From Rufibacter ruber (lineage in GTDB: Bacteria; Bacteroidota; Bacteroidia; Cytophagales; Hymenobacteraceae), in the NCBI RefSeq assembly GCF_001647275.1, contig NZ_LRMM01000060.1, forward strand, positions 1 through 33,898: 33,898 nucleotides of DNA, given 5' to 3'. The notes beneath the pieces are model-generated. The model saw only the letters and a list, made by a program, of their open reading frames with translations, was not told the origin of the DNA and did not search any database. Made by a program: the position numbers and the translations under genes. Shown here piece by piece: positions 1 through 7,368 of this stretch; position 1 is the first letter of the stretch; the number at the start of each line of letters is the position of its first letter.

Positions 1-31
1 GCCTGTTTTCTGGAAAACAGGCCAAAAACGG
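1..31. repeat. Palindromic repeat copy 1 (cut by the window edge)
   Basis: The core GCCTGTTTTCTGGAAAACAG and its completing bases form a hairpin. The right arm continues with CCAAAAACGG. The matching left arm lies outside the window. The copy ends about 26 nt downstream of the amidohydrolase stop codon (minus strand), the same 3'-of-gene position as most other copies. Confidence 0.75.
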
Positions 32-56
32 CACTTACGGTTTAGGATCAGTCAGT

Positions 57-1379
57 TCAAGGGTGCACGTACAATTTGCCACTTTTCATGACCAGCTTCA
101 CCTGTCTGAGGGCGCTAATGTGTTGGGTAGGGTCCCCCTGTACAGCCACCAGATCTGCCAGCAGACCCGCTTTGACGCTGCCAAGTTTGTTGTTCAGGTG
201 AAAGAGCCGCGCATTTCCGGAGGTGGCGGCGCGCAGCACCTCTACGGCCGGAACCCCGTAGTGCACCAGCAGTTCCAGTTCACGGGCATTGTCACCGTGG
301 GGGAACACGCCCACATCCCCGCCCACGCAGAGGGGGACTTTGGCCGCGAGGGCGGCTTTCAGGCTGCTCTTCTTTTGGGTGATACGGGCTGGTTCCGGAT
401 CAAAGCCTTTGCGCCAGCCATTGTACTGCAAGAGGGCATCACCGGCAGCCACGGTGGGGCAGAGGGCAATCCCTTTCTTCGCCATGAGTTGGAAGACCTC
501 AGGCGTACCGCCGTCACCATGCTCTATGGTTTCTACGCCGGCCTCTGCGGCACGGCGCATGCCTTCTGGAGTGCTGGCGTGGGCCACAACGGGTCTTCCG
601 CTGCTGCGGGCCACACTCACCACCAGTTTCAGTTCCTCCAGGGTGAACGTGGGCATTGCCTCGCCGTTTGGTCCCCACCTGTAGTCTGCGTAGACTTTGA
701 TGAGGTCTGCCCCTTTGCCTATCTGGTCGCGCACCACCCGCGTGAGGTGGTCAATCCCATCGGCGGCCTCAGCCCCCTGGGGTACTTCAAATGCCGGCGA
801 AAATCCTTTGGGCCCGTAGCTGCCGGTGGCAATGATGGCTTTACCGGCCACCAGCATTCTGGGCCCGGGAATGATGCCTTGGTCAATGGCCTGCTTCAGC
901 CCCACATCGGCGTAGCCGGCCCCCTCTGAGCCCAAATCCCTGACGGTGGTGAAGCCTGCAAGCAAGGTGTGCCGGGCATGGTTGGTGGCCCGGGCCACCC
1001 GTAGCGCCTCAGGTTCTTTCAGCACCTGATCGTTCCAGGAGGTTTCATTGTAGGGGTGCAGCAACAGGTGGGAGTGGCCCTCTATCAGACCCGGCAGCAG
1101 CGTTTGCCCCGGCAAGTCAAAGGTGATGGCACCGGTGGGGAGGGTTACAGAAGACACAGGTCCTGCCGCTGTTATACGTTCCCCCTGCACCACTACCACC
1201 CAGTCTTTATGTAATTCCCGCCCGTCAAAGACCAGGCTCGGTTTCAATACATACACAGAATCTGTTTTGGGGCTGTTTTGGGAAAAACAGCCCCAAAACG
1301 GAAAGAAAATAGCCAGCAGCAGGAGGGACAGTGTTTTGCGGAGCGGCATTTGGTTCAGACTCATAGCGTTAATAGACAT
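57..1379 (-). CDS. Exported metal-dependent amidohydrolase (M38 / imidazolonepropionase-like, possible Xaa-Pro dipeptidase)
   Basis: This is an amidohydrolase-superfamily enzyme of about 440 residues, probably acting outside the cytoplasm on peptides or cyclic amides. Visible family marks are the metal-binding H102-S-H104 after LPGLIEG, a candidate carboxylated lysine in DLIKVYAD, histidines in VVAHAS and ETIEHGD, an Asp in the GGDVG segment, and the C-terminal GSVKAGLLADLVAV strand typical of the family. The start at 1379 overlaps the last 11 bases of the upstream phzF-like gene, suggesting translational coupling. An ATG at 1364 or 1349 is also possible, and a longer reading to 1445 would run far into phzF. 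A hydrophobic N-terminus (LSLLLLAIFF) leads to FWGC31, a poor lipobox-like site. That segment is encoded by a palindromic repeat (1262-1301), so the mature N-terminus is uncertain. The substrate cannot be assigned from sequence. Confidence 0.85.
   Translation of the reverse strand: MSINAMSLNQMPLRKTLSLLLLAIFFPFWGCFSQNSPKTDSVYVLKPSLVFDGRELHKDWVVVVQGERITAAGPVSSVTLPTGAITFDLPGQTLLPGLIEGHSHLLLHPYNETSWNDQVLKEPEALRVARATNHARHTLLAGFTTVRDLGSEGAGYADVGLKQAIDQGIIPGPRMLVAGKAIIATGSYGPKGFSPAFEVPQGAEAADGIDHLTRVVRDQIGKGADLIKVYADYRWGPNGEAMPTFTLEELKLVVSVARSSGRPVVAHASTPEGMRRAAEAGVETIEHGDGGTPEVFQLMAKKGIALCPTVAAGDALLQYNGWRKGFDPEPARITQKKSSLKAALAAKVPLCVGGDVGVFPHGDNARELELLVHYGVPAVEVLRAATSGNARLFHLNNKLGSVKAGLLADLVAVQGDPTQHISALRQVKLVMKSGKLYVHP
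1262..1301. repeat. Palindromic repeat copy 2, inside the amidohydrolase signal-peptide region
   Basis: The arms CTGTTTTGGGGCTGTTTT and AAAACAGCCCCAAAACGG flank a short loop. This copy is read as protein: on the minus strand it encodes about 13 residues running FPFWGCFSQNSPK, just after the hydrophobic core of the signal sequence. It is the only copy clearly inside a real coding region. Confidence 0.85.
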
Positions 1380-2298
1380 ACCATTCCCCTTTTGAAATAA
1401 GTTGTACTTGCCCGCCCACGTTGATTTCATACTGATCTGGTGCACTGCGTTTCCTTTTCAGTTTGATGGAAGCATTCCGGTTCATCTCCACGCCCTGTTC
1501 CACCAGAAGCTCAAGCTCAGTTGCCGGGAAGAACTTGTGGTGGAGCAGGTAACTGAGCAGGCAGCCGTTGGCGCTCCCGGTGGCAGCGTCTTCTATGATC
1601 TGGTTGTTTTCATAGGCCAGCATGCGGGCGTTCAGTTGGGAGTGGGGACTGTAGGTTTCAGGGCAGAAGAAATAAAGCGCCACAGTGAGTCCGTCTGGCC
1701 GCTGGGTTTTATATAGGCCGTGCTTTTGAAGAAACCGTAAAAGAGGCTCTGGTTGTACAGAAAGCTGCCGCATGTGTTTCAGCCGTTGTACAGGGAGGAT
1801 CAGAAAAGGCAACCCCGTAGAAACCTCCTGAACGGGAAGGGTAGGGTGGAAGGCGTCTGTTGGCAGCCCAACCGCGGCGGCCAGCTCCTGTTTAGGAAAT
1901 ATGGGGCCGAAGGAAGGGTTGATTTGGCGCATGAACAGAAAATCTGGCCGCTGGCCCAGGTATTTGAACGAGACGGGTATTGGGCCCGCCTTGAGGTTTA
2001 AGGCCAGGGTAGGGGCGGCATTTCCCATAATAAACTGCTGAATGATGAAAGCGGTGCCCAACGTGGGGTGCCCGGCAAAAGGGACTTCGTATTCCACCGT
2101 AAAAAAGCGTACGTCAAACCCGCCTTGCTGTGGCTGGTCACTGCTGATGAAGGCAGATTCTGCAAAGCCAATCTCCCGGGCAATCTGCTACATTTGTTGG
2201 GTACTGAGGCCTTGGGCATTCCGGAAGACGGCTAACTGGTTTCCCCGGTATGGGGCATCAGCAAAGACATCTACTATGTAGAAAGGAAGTGAGTTCAT
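1369..2298 (-). pseudogene. PhzF-family isomerase gene interrupted by an in-frame TAG
   Basis: Reading from the ATG at 2298 gives a complete PhzF-like protein of about 309 codons (MNSLPFYIVDVFAD..., RGNQLAVF, GFAESAFI, then VEYEVPFAGHPTLG and later EDAATGSANGCLL). Codon 37 (2188-2190 on the plus strand) is TAG, where a neighbouring-type residue such as Gln would fit: one C-to-T change from CAG. The family's catalytic glutamate (E47 in ESAFI) lies after the stop. A product re-initiated at the GTG at 2097 would lack it. The rest of the frame is intact and carries the expected fold motifs, so inactivation is recent or the base is a sequencing error. The gene overlaps the downstream amidohydrolase by 11 bases, implying one transcript. 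PhzF-family proteins are mostly isomerases of unknown substrate. Confidence 0.75.
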
Positions 2299-2380
2299 GG
2301 CCTGAAGGTAAGAACTAACCCGTAGAGATGCGGCACCGGGGCCTATTCTCATTTGATAAAAAGCTTGGGTTTGCTACGGG

Positions 2381-2438
2381 CGCTGTTTCCTGTTTTAGGG
2401 GTGTTTTCTCAAAAACAGCCCTAAAACAGGAAACAGCG
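2381..2438. repeat. Palindromic repeat copy 3 (long form)
   Basis: The outer arms CGCTGTTTCCTGTTTTAGGG and CCTAAAACAGGAAACAGCG enclose the common TGTTTT-loop-AAAACA core. Outer pairing extends about 10 bp further than in most copies, giving a stem of about 25 bp with one mismatch near the core. Confidence 0.85.
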
Positions 2439-2546
2439 GTAGGTTTGTTATCCAGTTTATTTACCTGCCTTCAAGAGTGGATTTCTTTGGGAGGACAGGT
2501 AAAGGAACAACAGTGTGTTGAAGAAAAATATGTTTGTACCGCTCTT

Positions 2547-2589
2547 AAAAGAGGGAGAATACGAAAGTTGTAATTGTATATTCTCTTTT
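2547..2589 (-). terminator. Possible terminator of the DUF1206 gene
   Basis: AAAAGAG at 2547 pairs with CTCTTTT at 2583, with partly paired AT-rich inner arms. It lies 26 nt past the DUF1206 stop. The T-rich end is part of the stem and the inner pairing is imperfect, so support is modest. Confidence 0.35.
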
Positions 2590-2614
2590 GATTATGGAAA
2601 ATGAATAATGGGAT

Positions 2615-3415
2615 TTAATCAATAGAAATATCACTGTATTTTGCCTGCACAAACATAAATATACCATAGCCAATTAAGCCAACAGAAACCGCGGCTAAGA
2701 TCCAACTGCCAAAGGGTGATGTTTGTAAAAAGGTAAATGCCCCTTTGGTGCCTTCGGCTTCTTTAGGGTTCTGATGCCACGCAGCACTTACAAATAGATA
2801 CCCAATTATGCAGAAAACAATTCCTCTGGAGGCAAACCCTGCTCTTCCTGATTTTTCCAGGAAATGATAACTCTGAGGTGGTAAATTCTTTACCTCTTTC
2901 ATGAATGATTTGGTAATTGCTTTCTTTAATTGGTAAAGGCCGTTGCCAATTGTTAACAACCCAATTGCTATTGCCAGCCATTTGCCAAAAGGTTTTTGAA
3001 GTAATTCAGTGATGACCATTTCCTCCCTGGATCCGTCTTTTTTATTATTTGCACTCCCTAAACCAATTTTAAATGCCACCACGGCCAATGATCCATAAAT
3101 AAATCCGCTGAAGGCGTATGCCGCCCTTTTACCAATTGCTTTGGTAGAGGCGCCTTTATCTTCTGTATCTAGAATTGCCTGGGTAAATCTCCAGAGGCTG
3201 TATCCAATTAATCCGGCTGCTAAAAGACCTAATAAAAAGCCTCCCCCAGGTAAGCGTTTCAGCTGAAGGAAGGCATCTGTGTTAGATGCTTTCTGGCCTC
3301 CTATTCCAATGGCAGCCATTGCCGTTAAGGCTCCCACCAAAATATACACTATCCCTTTGGCGGCATATCCTACTTTGGCATAACGTTCAACCCATTTCTT
3401 TTTCTGTGACGGCAT
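2615..3415 (-). CDS. DUF1206 family integral membrane protein
   Basis: This 266-residue protein shows the DUF1206 pattern of three internal repeats of paired membrane helices. Each repeat opens with an aromatic/Gly-rich helix: YAKVGYAAKGIVYILVGAL near residue 12, KRAAYAFSGFIYGSLAVVAF near 98, and KSGRAGFASRGIVFCIIGYL near 188. Each is followed by a second helix containing GLIGYSLW or a related string. Six transmembrane segments are expected, with a basic cytoplasmic N-terminus (PSQKKKW). The family's biochemical role is unknown. The ATG at 3415 is the natural start. The gene stands alone, with intergenic DNA on both sides, and its codon use is more AT-rich than the housekeeping genes further along. 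Confidence 0.85.
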   Translation of the reverse strand: MPSQKKKWVERYAKVGYAAKGIVYILVGALTAMAAIGIGGQKASNTDAFLQLKRLPGGGFLLGLLAAGLIGYSLWRFTQAILDTEDKGASTKAIGKRAAYAFSGFIYGSLAVVAFKIGLGSANNKKDGSREEMVITELLQKPFGKWLAIAIGLLTIGNGLYQLKKAITKSFMKEVKNLPPQSYHFLEKSGRAGFASRGIVFCIIGYLFVSAAWHQNPKEAEGTKGAFTFLQTSPFGSWILAAVSVGLIGYGIFMFVQAKYSDISID

Positions 3416-4955
3416 AGTGGTGACAAACTTTTTTTTGTTCGTACTCCCTAGACGATACGCAAAGGAATTATGTTGTCACGGGCCCCATAATCCTGTTCCA
3501 GATCATAAATCCGGCATGAGCAGGAGGTGTTAGAGCGCCTATTTTTATTGTGCCTGGGATGGTTGATTCATTATTGTGGAAGAAATGAAAGGAAATTTAT
3601 TTTAAATTAATTTATAGGGTAATTCACCTATTACTAAATGATCAAAATTTTAGCAACGGGGGCAGTTTGTGCTGGCAACCCCCACAAAGAGGGAAGAGGC
3701 ACCACGCAGGGGGGTAAAAAAGATAGTTAAAGTTGAGTTTGGGTATATTATTAGAATACCTTGATTAAAAATCATTTATATGATGGTATTTATGATTATG
3801 GTTTAATACCGCCAAGGCAATTTGTAGAACTTGCGCTATGTACTCTGAAGGATTGAAGCTTGACCTTGATTTGGGCTAAAACGCAGGATGCAGGGGAAGC
3901 AACGTTGGAGAAGTTGTAGTTGCATTAAAAGAGATACGAGAAGAATCTGGTAATGTTTTCAACCATTTTTCCGGAAATGATTTTATTGCAGCTGTGATGA
4001 ATTTCCGCGTCTCGCCATTAAACAAGGAAGCTGTTTGGAGCTTTTTCCTTTTTCTAACATGATGGATCGTGACTGACCTTGGCATGGTGAACGCGTACGC
4101 ATGTGTCTGCGTTTTGGAGCTGTTTTCCTAAAAACAGCCCGGAAACAGAAGCTTGCTTCTGCTGAAGGCACAAGCGGGCGTATGCGCCATATCCTGAATA
4201 AAAAACGCTAAACAGCTTCATGGCCTATCACTGTACTTTGCTTTATTTTCTAAAATAGAAACTGACAGCTATTTAGCAGTAATCATTAAGCAGTGTTGTT
4301 GAATAGATGTTAACTCTTATGCCAGGCGAGTAGCGGAGAGAAAGTCTGTATGGAGAGTGAGACTTACAAGGAAATAATTTATAATACCTGGTCCTTTTAT
4401 GGGAATATGTAGCTCAGGTTGTTGGGCTAATTTTACTGGTCTTGTTAAAGTAAGAGTAAGTATTACATCTAAATAAGAAAAGTATGAGCTAAACTGAGTT
4501 TATTTAAACTAACCAGTTAAGATAGTCAATGAGTGGAAATAGATTCTGTATGAAATATGACAGTATATGCGGCCTATAAACCGTTGCCTTATTCTTGTGG
4601 TAAAATCTGTTTGTTAGGTTAAAACAAAATATTATTTGTTTTGTTAAGTTGTTTTTTGCCTAGTTGATTATTTGTTTACCACTGTAATATTATATCAATT
4701 TTAATTTAAATAGTTGAATAGCTCATTCAGTAAATGTATTGAATTATCAACAATGGGTTGTTCTGTAGAAAAAGGAAATGCAATAAAGGTTAATTGTTGA
4801 TACTAAGTTTGTATTTAGATTTTATAACTGATGCTAATTTTTTTTATTATTATTGAACTGTTGAATTATTAGAACTATAGCACTTATTTGTTTCTATTTA
4901 AAGATAGTGACTTTAATCATGTTGACTATTACATCGTGTCAATATAAGCTACTTT
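3416..4955. other. 1.5-kb AT-rich region without a convincing gene
   Basis: Base composition drops sharply here, especially at 4200-4955, with many stop codons in all frames. The short open stretches (for example 3876-4085) have no start context, no family resemblance and cross the palindromic repeat. The only structured element I can define is repeat copy 4 (4106-4149). The region may hold regulatory DNA, an untranslated RNA or decayed genes, but none can be demonstrated by eye. Confidence 0.6.
4106..4149. repeat. Palindromic repeat copy 4 (imperfect)
   Basis: TCTGCGTTTTGGAGCTGTTTT pairs imperfectly with AAAACAGCCCGGAAACAGA. Both outer arms have drifted, but the core TGTTTT-loop-AAAACA is intact. 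It is followed at once by the small palindrome GAAGCTTGCTTC. It sits in the gene-free AT-rich region, about 800 nt from the nearest stop codon. Confidence 0.75.
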
Positions 4956-5318
4956 TTATTTGGAGGAGATGAAGTTTAAACTTGAAAGGTCAAAATTGTG
5001 CTTATAATATTTAGAGGCGGCCTTCTTAGGAAGTACTGCAATAATAGCCTTGTCACATTCATTCTGGAGTTGCGCTATTACTTCTTTTAAAAGGAGTGGG
5101 TCATCTGAATATTGTTTAATGACTTCATTTGACTTAGTAATGCGAGCATCTAAGATGGCTTTGATTTTGATATAATGCATTTCAGAGAGCTCCAATTTGT
5201 TAAGCATTTCCCTTGCAATGGTTTCTGATCTGGTGTCGGGCGTTTGAGGCGACTGGGAAAAACAAAGCGATTTAGTGAATAACAGAAATAATATGGGTAA
5301 AAAGAATCTTGGTTTCAT
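4956..5318 (-). CDS. Small exported hypothetical protein
   Basis: This is a 120-residue protein with a clear signal peptide (KPRFFLPILFLLFTKSLCFSQ, processing likely near residues 20-23). The mature part is a charged helical domain of about 95 residues. Its layout, with a helix ending LNKLELSEMHYIKIKAILDA and later an Asn/Cys/Asp-containing helix and VLPKKAASKYY, recalls small periplasmic LTXXQ/Spy-type helical proteins. I see no exact family motif and do not assign one. The start ATG at 5318 is well placed before the signal sequence. The gene is AT-rich like the flanking region, is not in an operon, and could have a different ancestry from its neighbours. Confidence 0.6.
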   Translation of the reverse strand: MKPRFFLPILFLLFTKSLCFSQSPQTPDTRSETIAREMLNKLELSEMHYIKIKAILDARITKSNEVIKQYSDDPLLLKEVIAQLQNECDKAIIAVLPKKAASKYYKHNFDLSSLNFISSK

Positions 5319-5569
5319 ATGTTGGTATCCCTATATCATGAGTAATATTTAAATTTATCTACGATATGTTCTAATAGTTGGCATTTTCGATGGACTGTCT
5401 TTTTTGAACGTTGAAAAGCGTGCTTTCCAAGTTGAAACATCTGAATATCTAGATATAATTATTTTTTATTAGAAAAAGCAGAAAATCTCCCATCTACTTG
5501 CACAGGTAAAAGAGATCAGATAAATTTGCGTCAGATTTTAAGAGGAACACCTTTTAATCTGAAAGCCAT

Positions 5570-5652
5570 GCGCACGTGGTGAAACTGGTAGACACGCCAT
5601 CTTGAGGGGGTGGTGCCCTACGGGTGTGGGAGTTCGAATCTCCCCGCGCGCA
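5570..5652 (+). tRNA. tRNA-Leu (anticodon GAG)
   Basis: The 83-nt class-II tRNA folds as follows: acceptor GCGCACG with CGCGCGC; D-arm GTG...CAC with the AAACTGGTAGA loop; anticodon stem CCATC/GGTGG around loop TTGAGGG; a long variable arm TGCCCTACGGGTGT; T-arm GGGAG-TTCGAAT-CTCCC; discriminator A. The anticodon GAG reads CUC/CUU leucine codons. CCA is not encoded. Position 5 of the acceptor stem is A opposite C68, so one pair of the stem is mismatched. Confidence 0.93.
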
Positions 5653-5663
5653 CAAGCAAGTAA

Positions 5664-5697
5664 AAGCGCATATCTGTAAATGATATGCCGCTTTTTT
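5664..5697 (+). terminator. Rho-independent terminator of tRNA-Leu
   Basis: AAGCGCATATC and GATATGCCGCTT form a hairpin with loop TGTAAAT, ending in a run of T. It begins 12 nt after the tRNA. Confidence 0.8.
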
Positions 5698-5819
5698 ATT
5701 TGCCCTAATAGGGCACTAGTTGGTGGGCACCTATGGCAATTCTTGAGGAGGGAGAGGTGGCTTCCATTTGAACCTGTCATCGGGTAGCTTGCTTCTCAAT
5801 TGCTAAATGAAAAGTCTGT

Positions 5820-5860
5820 TCTGTTTTTGCCTATTTTCTTAAAAACAGGCCAAAAACAGA
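5820..5860. repeat. Palindromic repeat copy 5
   Basis: TCTGTTTTTGCCTATTTT pairs with AAAACAGGCCAAAAACAGA. One arm carries CCTATTTT where others have CCTGTTTT, giving a mismatch in the inner stem. It lies between the tRNA and the response regulator at 6031. Confidence 0.8.
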
Positions 5861-6030
5861 AGCCCCTCTTAGCCGTGCTGATTCCTCTTGCTTGATCAGG
5901 TACGTATGAGGGAGCTGCTGATTTGTTTAGAATGGCAGGAGTGACAGGTTTTGAGGGGTGTGGCTCCCTTTTCCCAACCACAAACCGCTCTATCCGTATT
6001 TTCCTCAATACCATACCCCAAGTCTGCGCC

Positions 6031-6450
6031 ATGAGGAAGTTGGAATCAATATTATTGGTGGATGATGACCCCACCTCGCTGTTCATTGCAAAGAACATTG
6101 TAAAGCGACACCAGGTGGCCGAAAGAATCTTTGCTGCCCACAGTGGGGTAGAGGCTATTCAACTTCTCAGGAGTGCCTGTGGCAAGGGGCAGGATTCGAT
6201 CATTTGCCCTACGCTGGTGATGGTAGATGTAAGGATGCCAGACATGGATGGGTTTCAATTTGTAGAGGCTATGAGAGCCCTTACAGCCCCCATAGTGCCT
6301 GTGGTAGCCATGCTCTCTTCCCATGACTATGATCGGGATAAAAAGAAGGCGAAACATCTGGGGATTGAGGCGTTTCTGCAAAAGCCGCTCACGGGTGAAT
6401 CGTTCAGAGAATTCCTGCTAAGCGCTGGCCTTACTTCGGGTATTAAATAA
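6031..6450 (+). CDS. Single-domain response regulator (CheY-like)
   Basis: This is a 139-residue receiver domain with no output domain. It has the acidic cluster D11-D12-D13, phospho-acceptor D66 in LVMVDVRMPDMDG, a Ser pair at 96-97 in MLSSHD in place of the usual Thr/Ser, and K118 in FLQKP. The ATG at 6031 begins immediately before the first beta strand (MRKLESILLVDDD). The frame is open further upstream, but that part has no domain sense. Such stand-alone receivers pass phosphate between kinases and HPt domains or bind partner proteins. No kinase gene is adjacent. A hybrid kinase lies 4 kb away on the other strand. Confidence 0.88.
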   Translation: MRKLESILLVDDDPTSLFIAKNIVKRHQVAERIFAAHSGVEAIQLLRSACGKGQDSIICPTLVMVDVRMPDMDGFQFVEAMRALTAPIVPVVAMLSSHDYDRDKKKAKHLGIEAFLQKPLTGESFREFLLSAGLTSGIK

Positions 6451-6613
6451 CTGAAATTGATCAGACGGGGCAACCATAATTTGTGAACGCCTGTCCTCTA
6501 AATCCAGAAGGGGAGCCATAAGACAATTTGAACGGGTAGGTACCCTGGCGGTGAAAGGAATGGTGTCTAATTATGACGGTACACTTACCAGCTTGTACCT
6601 TCTATAGTTGCCA

Positions 6614-7012
6614 CTATGGCTTCTTGAGGGCCAGTTGAAGAATTTGTTGCATTGACTCCTGGGTGATGGGTTTCTGGAAGAAACCATCGGCCCCTGAATG
6701 AAGGATGGATTGCTGTTCCTTTTTGCAGAGGGACGAAGTAAGGACCACCACCTTGGGGCAAGGGGAAAGTTGTAGCTTTTTCATCTCCACCAGAAACTCT
6801 AGTCCATCCATAAGGGGCATGTGGAGGTCCAGCAATATGAGGTGGGGGAGGCGGTTTGCTGGATGTTGCTGCAGTAGTAATTCTAAAGCGTCTTCGCCGT
6901 TTTTTATTGTTTGAATAAGGCACCCTGGATGGCTACTCTTAATCTGCAGCTCTGCAATAAAACTAGCAACCTCATCGTCATCAATGATTAAAATCCGCTG
7001 TAAATCCTCCAT
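6614..7012 (-). CDS. Single-domain response regulator (CheY-like)
   Basis: This 132-residue receiver-only protein carries D11-D12-D13 after ILII, phospho-acceptor D62 in LILLDLHMPLMDG, Thr/Ser in VLTSSL, and K114 in FFQKPI. It is convergent with the receiver at 6031-6450, with 163 nt between the stop codons. The two are only distantly similar, so this is not a fresh duplication. The ATG at 7012 starts the first strand directly (MEDLQRILIIDDD). The receiver core is complete, so a working phospho-acceptor is likely. The partner kinase is unknown. Confidence 0.88.
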   Translation of the reverse strand: MEDLQRILIIDDDEVASFIAELQIKSSHPGCLIQTIKNGEDALELLLQQHPANRLPHLILLDLHMPLMDGLEFLVEMKKLQLSPCPKVVVLTSSLCKKEQQSILHSGADGFFQKPITQESMQQILQLALKKP

Positions 7013-7368
7013 GCGTAAAAGTACGGAGGTGGAGGGGATAAATACTTATAAATTCAGTTGTTATTATTAAAATTTATTAAGAACTTTTTTTCCAGCTCTA
7101 CTTTTGCTTCTGAATGGGTTAGGATTGGAAGGCAAGCACAGCAGGAGGCTTGGATAGCCTCTGCACGGAGGGGTAAAATCTGCTACCTGAATAAGCAGAC
7201 AAGCACACCTGTCAAGGTCCCATTGCCAATGGCCCTCCTTTTGATAACCCAAAGTAATAGGCGCTCCCATAAACAGAAGATCTGCTTCTCTTGTACGAAG
7301 GCAGAAGTCATAGAATTCCTGTTTCTGGGCTAGTTTCCGGAAAACAGGCCAAAAACAGAAAGGGCAGT
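7013..7368. other. Intergenic stretch upstream of the second receiver
   Basis: It holds repeat copy 6 (7316-7360), placed 8 nt past the NFACT stop. I see no gene, RNA or clear promoter in the rest. Confidence 0.5.
7316..7360. repeat. Palindromic repeat copy 6
   Basis: TTCCTGTTTCTGGGCTAGTTT pairs imperfectly with AAAACAGGCCAAAAACAGAA. Left and right arms look like two different sub-types (CTGGGC versus GGCCAA), so this copy has decayed or is a hybrid. It begins directly downstream of the NFACT stop codon on the minus strand. Confidence 0.8.

Larger units (their letters stand above)
2299..2614. other. Intergenic stretch with repeat copy 3 and a possible terminator
   Basis: This lies between the phzF-like start and the DUF1206 stop, both on the minus strand. 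It holds the long palindrome at 2381-2438 and a weaker hairpin at 2547-2589. I see no gene in it. Confidence 0.6.
5653..6030. other. Intergenic stretch after tRNA-Leu
   Basis: It contains the tRNA terminator, a small palindrome GCCCTAATAGGGC at 5702-5714, and repeat copy 5 (5820-5860). A reading frame of the next gene is open upstream of 6031 but has no support as coding. Confidence 0.5.

Noticed and set aside
63-929. Long open frame on the plus strand opposite the amidohydrolase
   Set aside because: The minus-strand gene has clear family motifs throughout; the plus-strand translation has no domain sense and is a shadow of GC-rich codon usage.
3640-3730. G-rich/C-rich patch (GGGGGCAG...CCCCC) considered as a riboswitch
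   Set aside because: The complementary runs are short, no known riboswitch motif is recognisable, and no plausible target gene follows on that strand.
3876-4171. Short minus-strand frames in the AT-rich gap
   Set aside because: They cross repeat copy 4, and part of their translation (CFRAVFRKTAPK) is simply the translated palindrome. No start context or family match.
5538-5780. Frame opposite tRNA-Leu containing the GEIRTPTP-type string
   Set aside because: This string is the well-known false protein produced by the antisense of tRNA-Leu; the tRNA fold is unambiguous.
5923-6030. Extended N-terminus for the receiver at 6031
   Set aside because: The upstream residues have no domain sense, and the receiver fold begins immediately after the ATG at 6031.
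6031-7012. The two convergent receivers as a recent duplication
   Set aside because: They share only general receiver motifs and lie in opposite orientation; sequence similarity is too low.
7058-7333. Plus-strand 91-codon frame upstream of the NFACT stop
   Set aside because: It ends inside repeat copy 6, has no family resemblance and lies in the leader of a minus-strand receiver gene.
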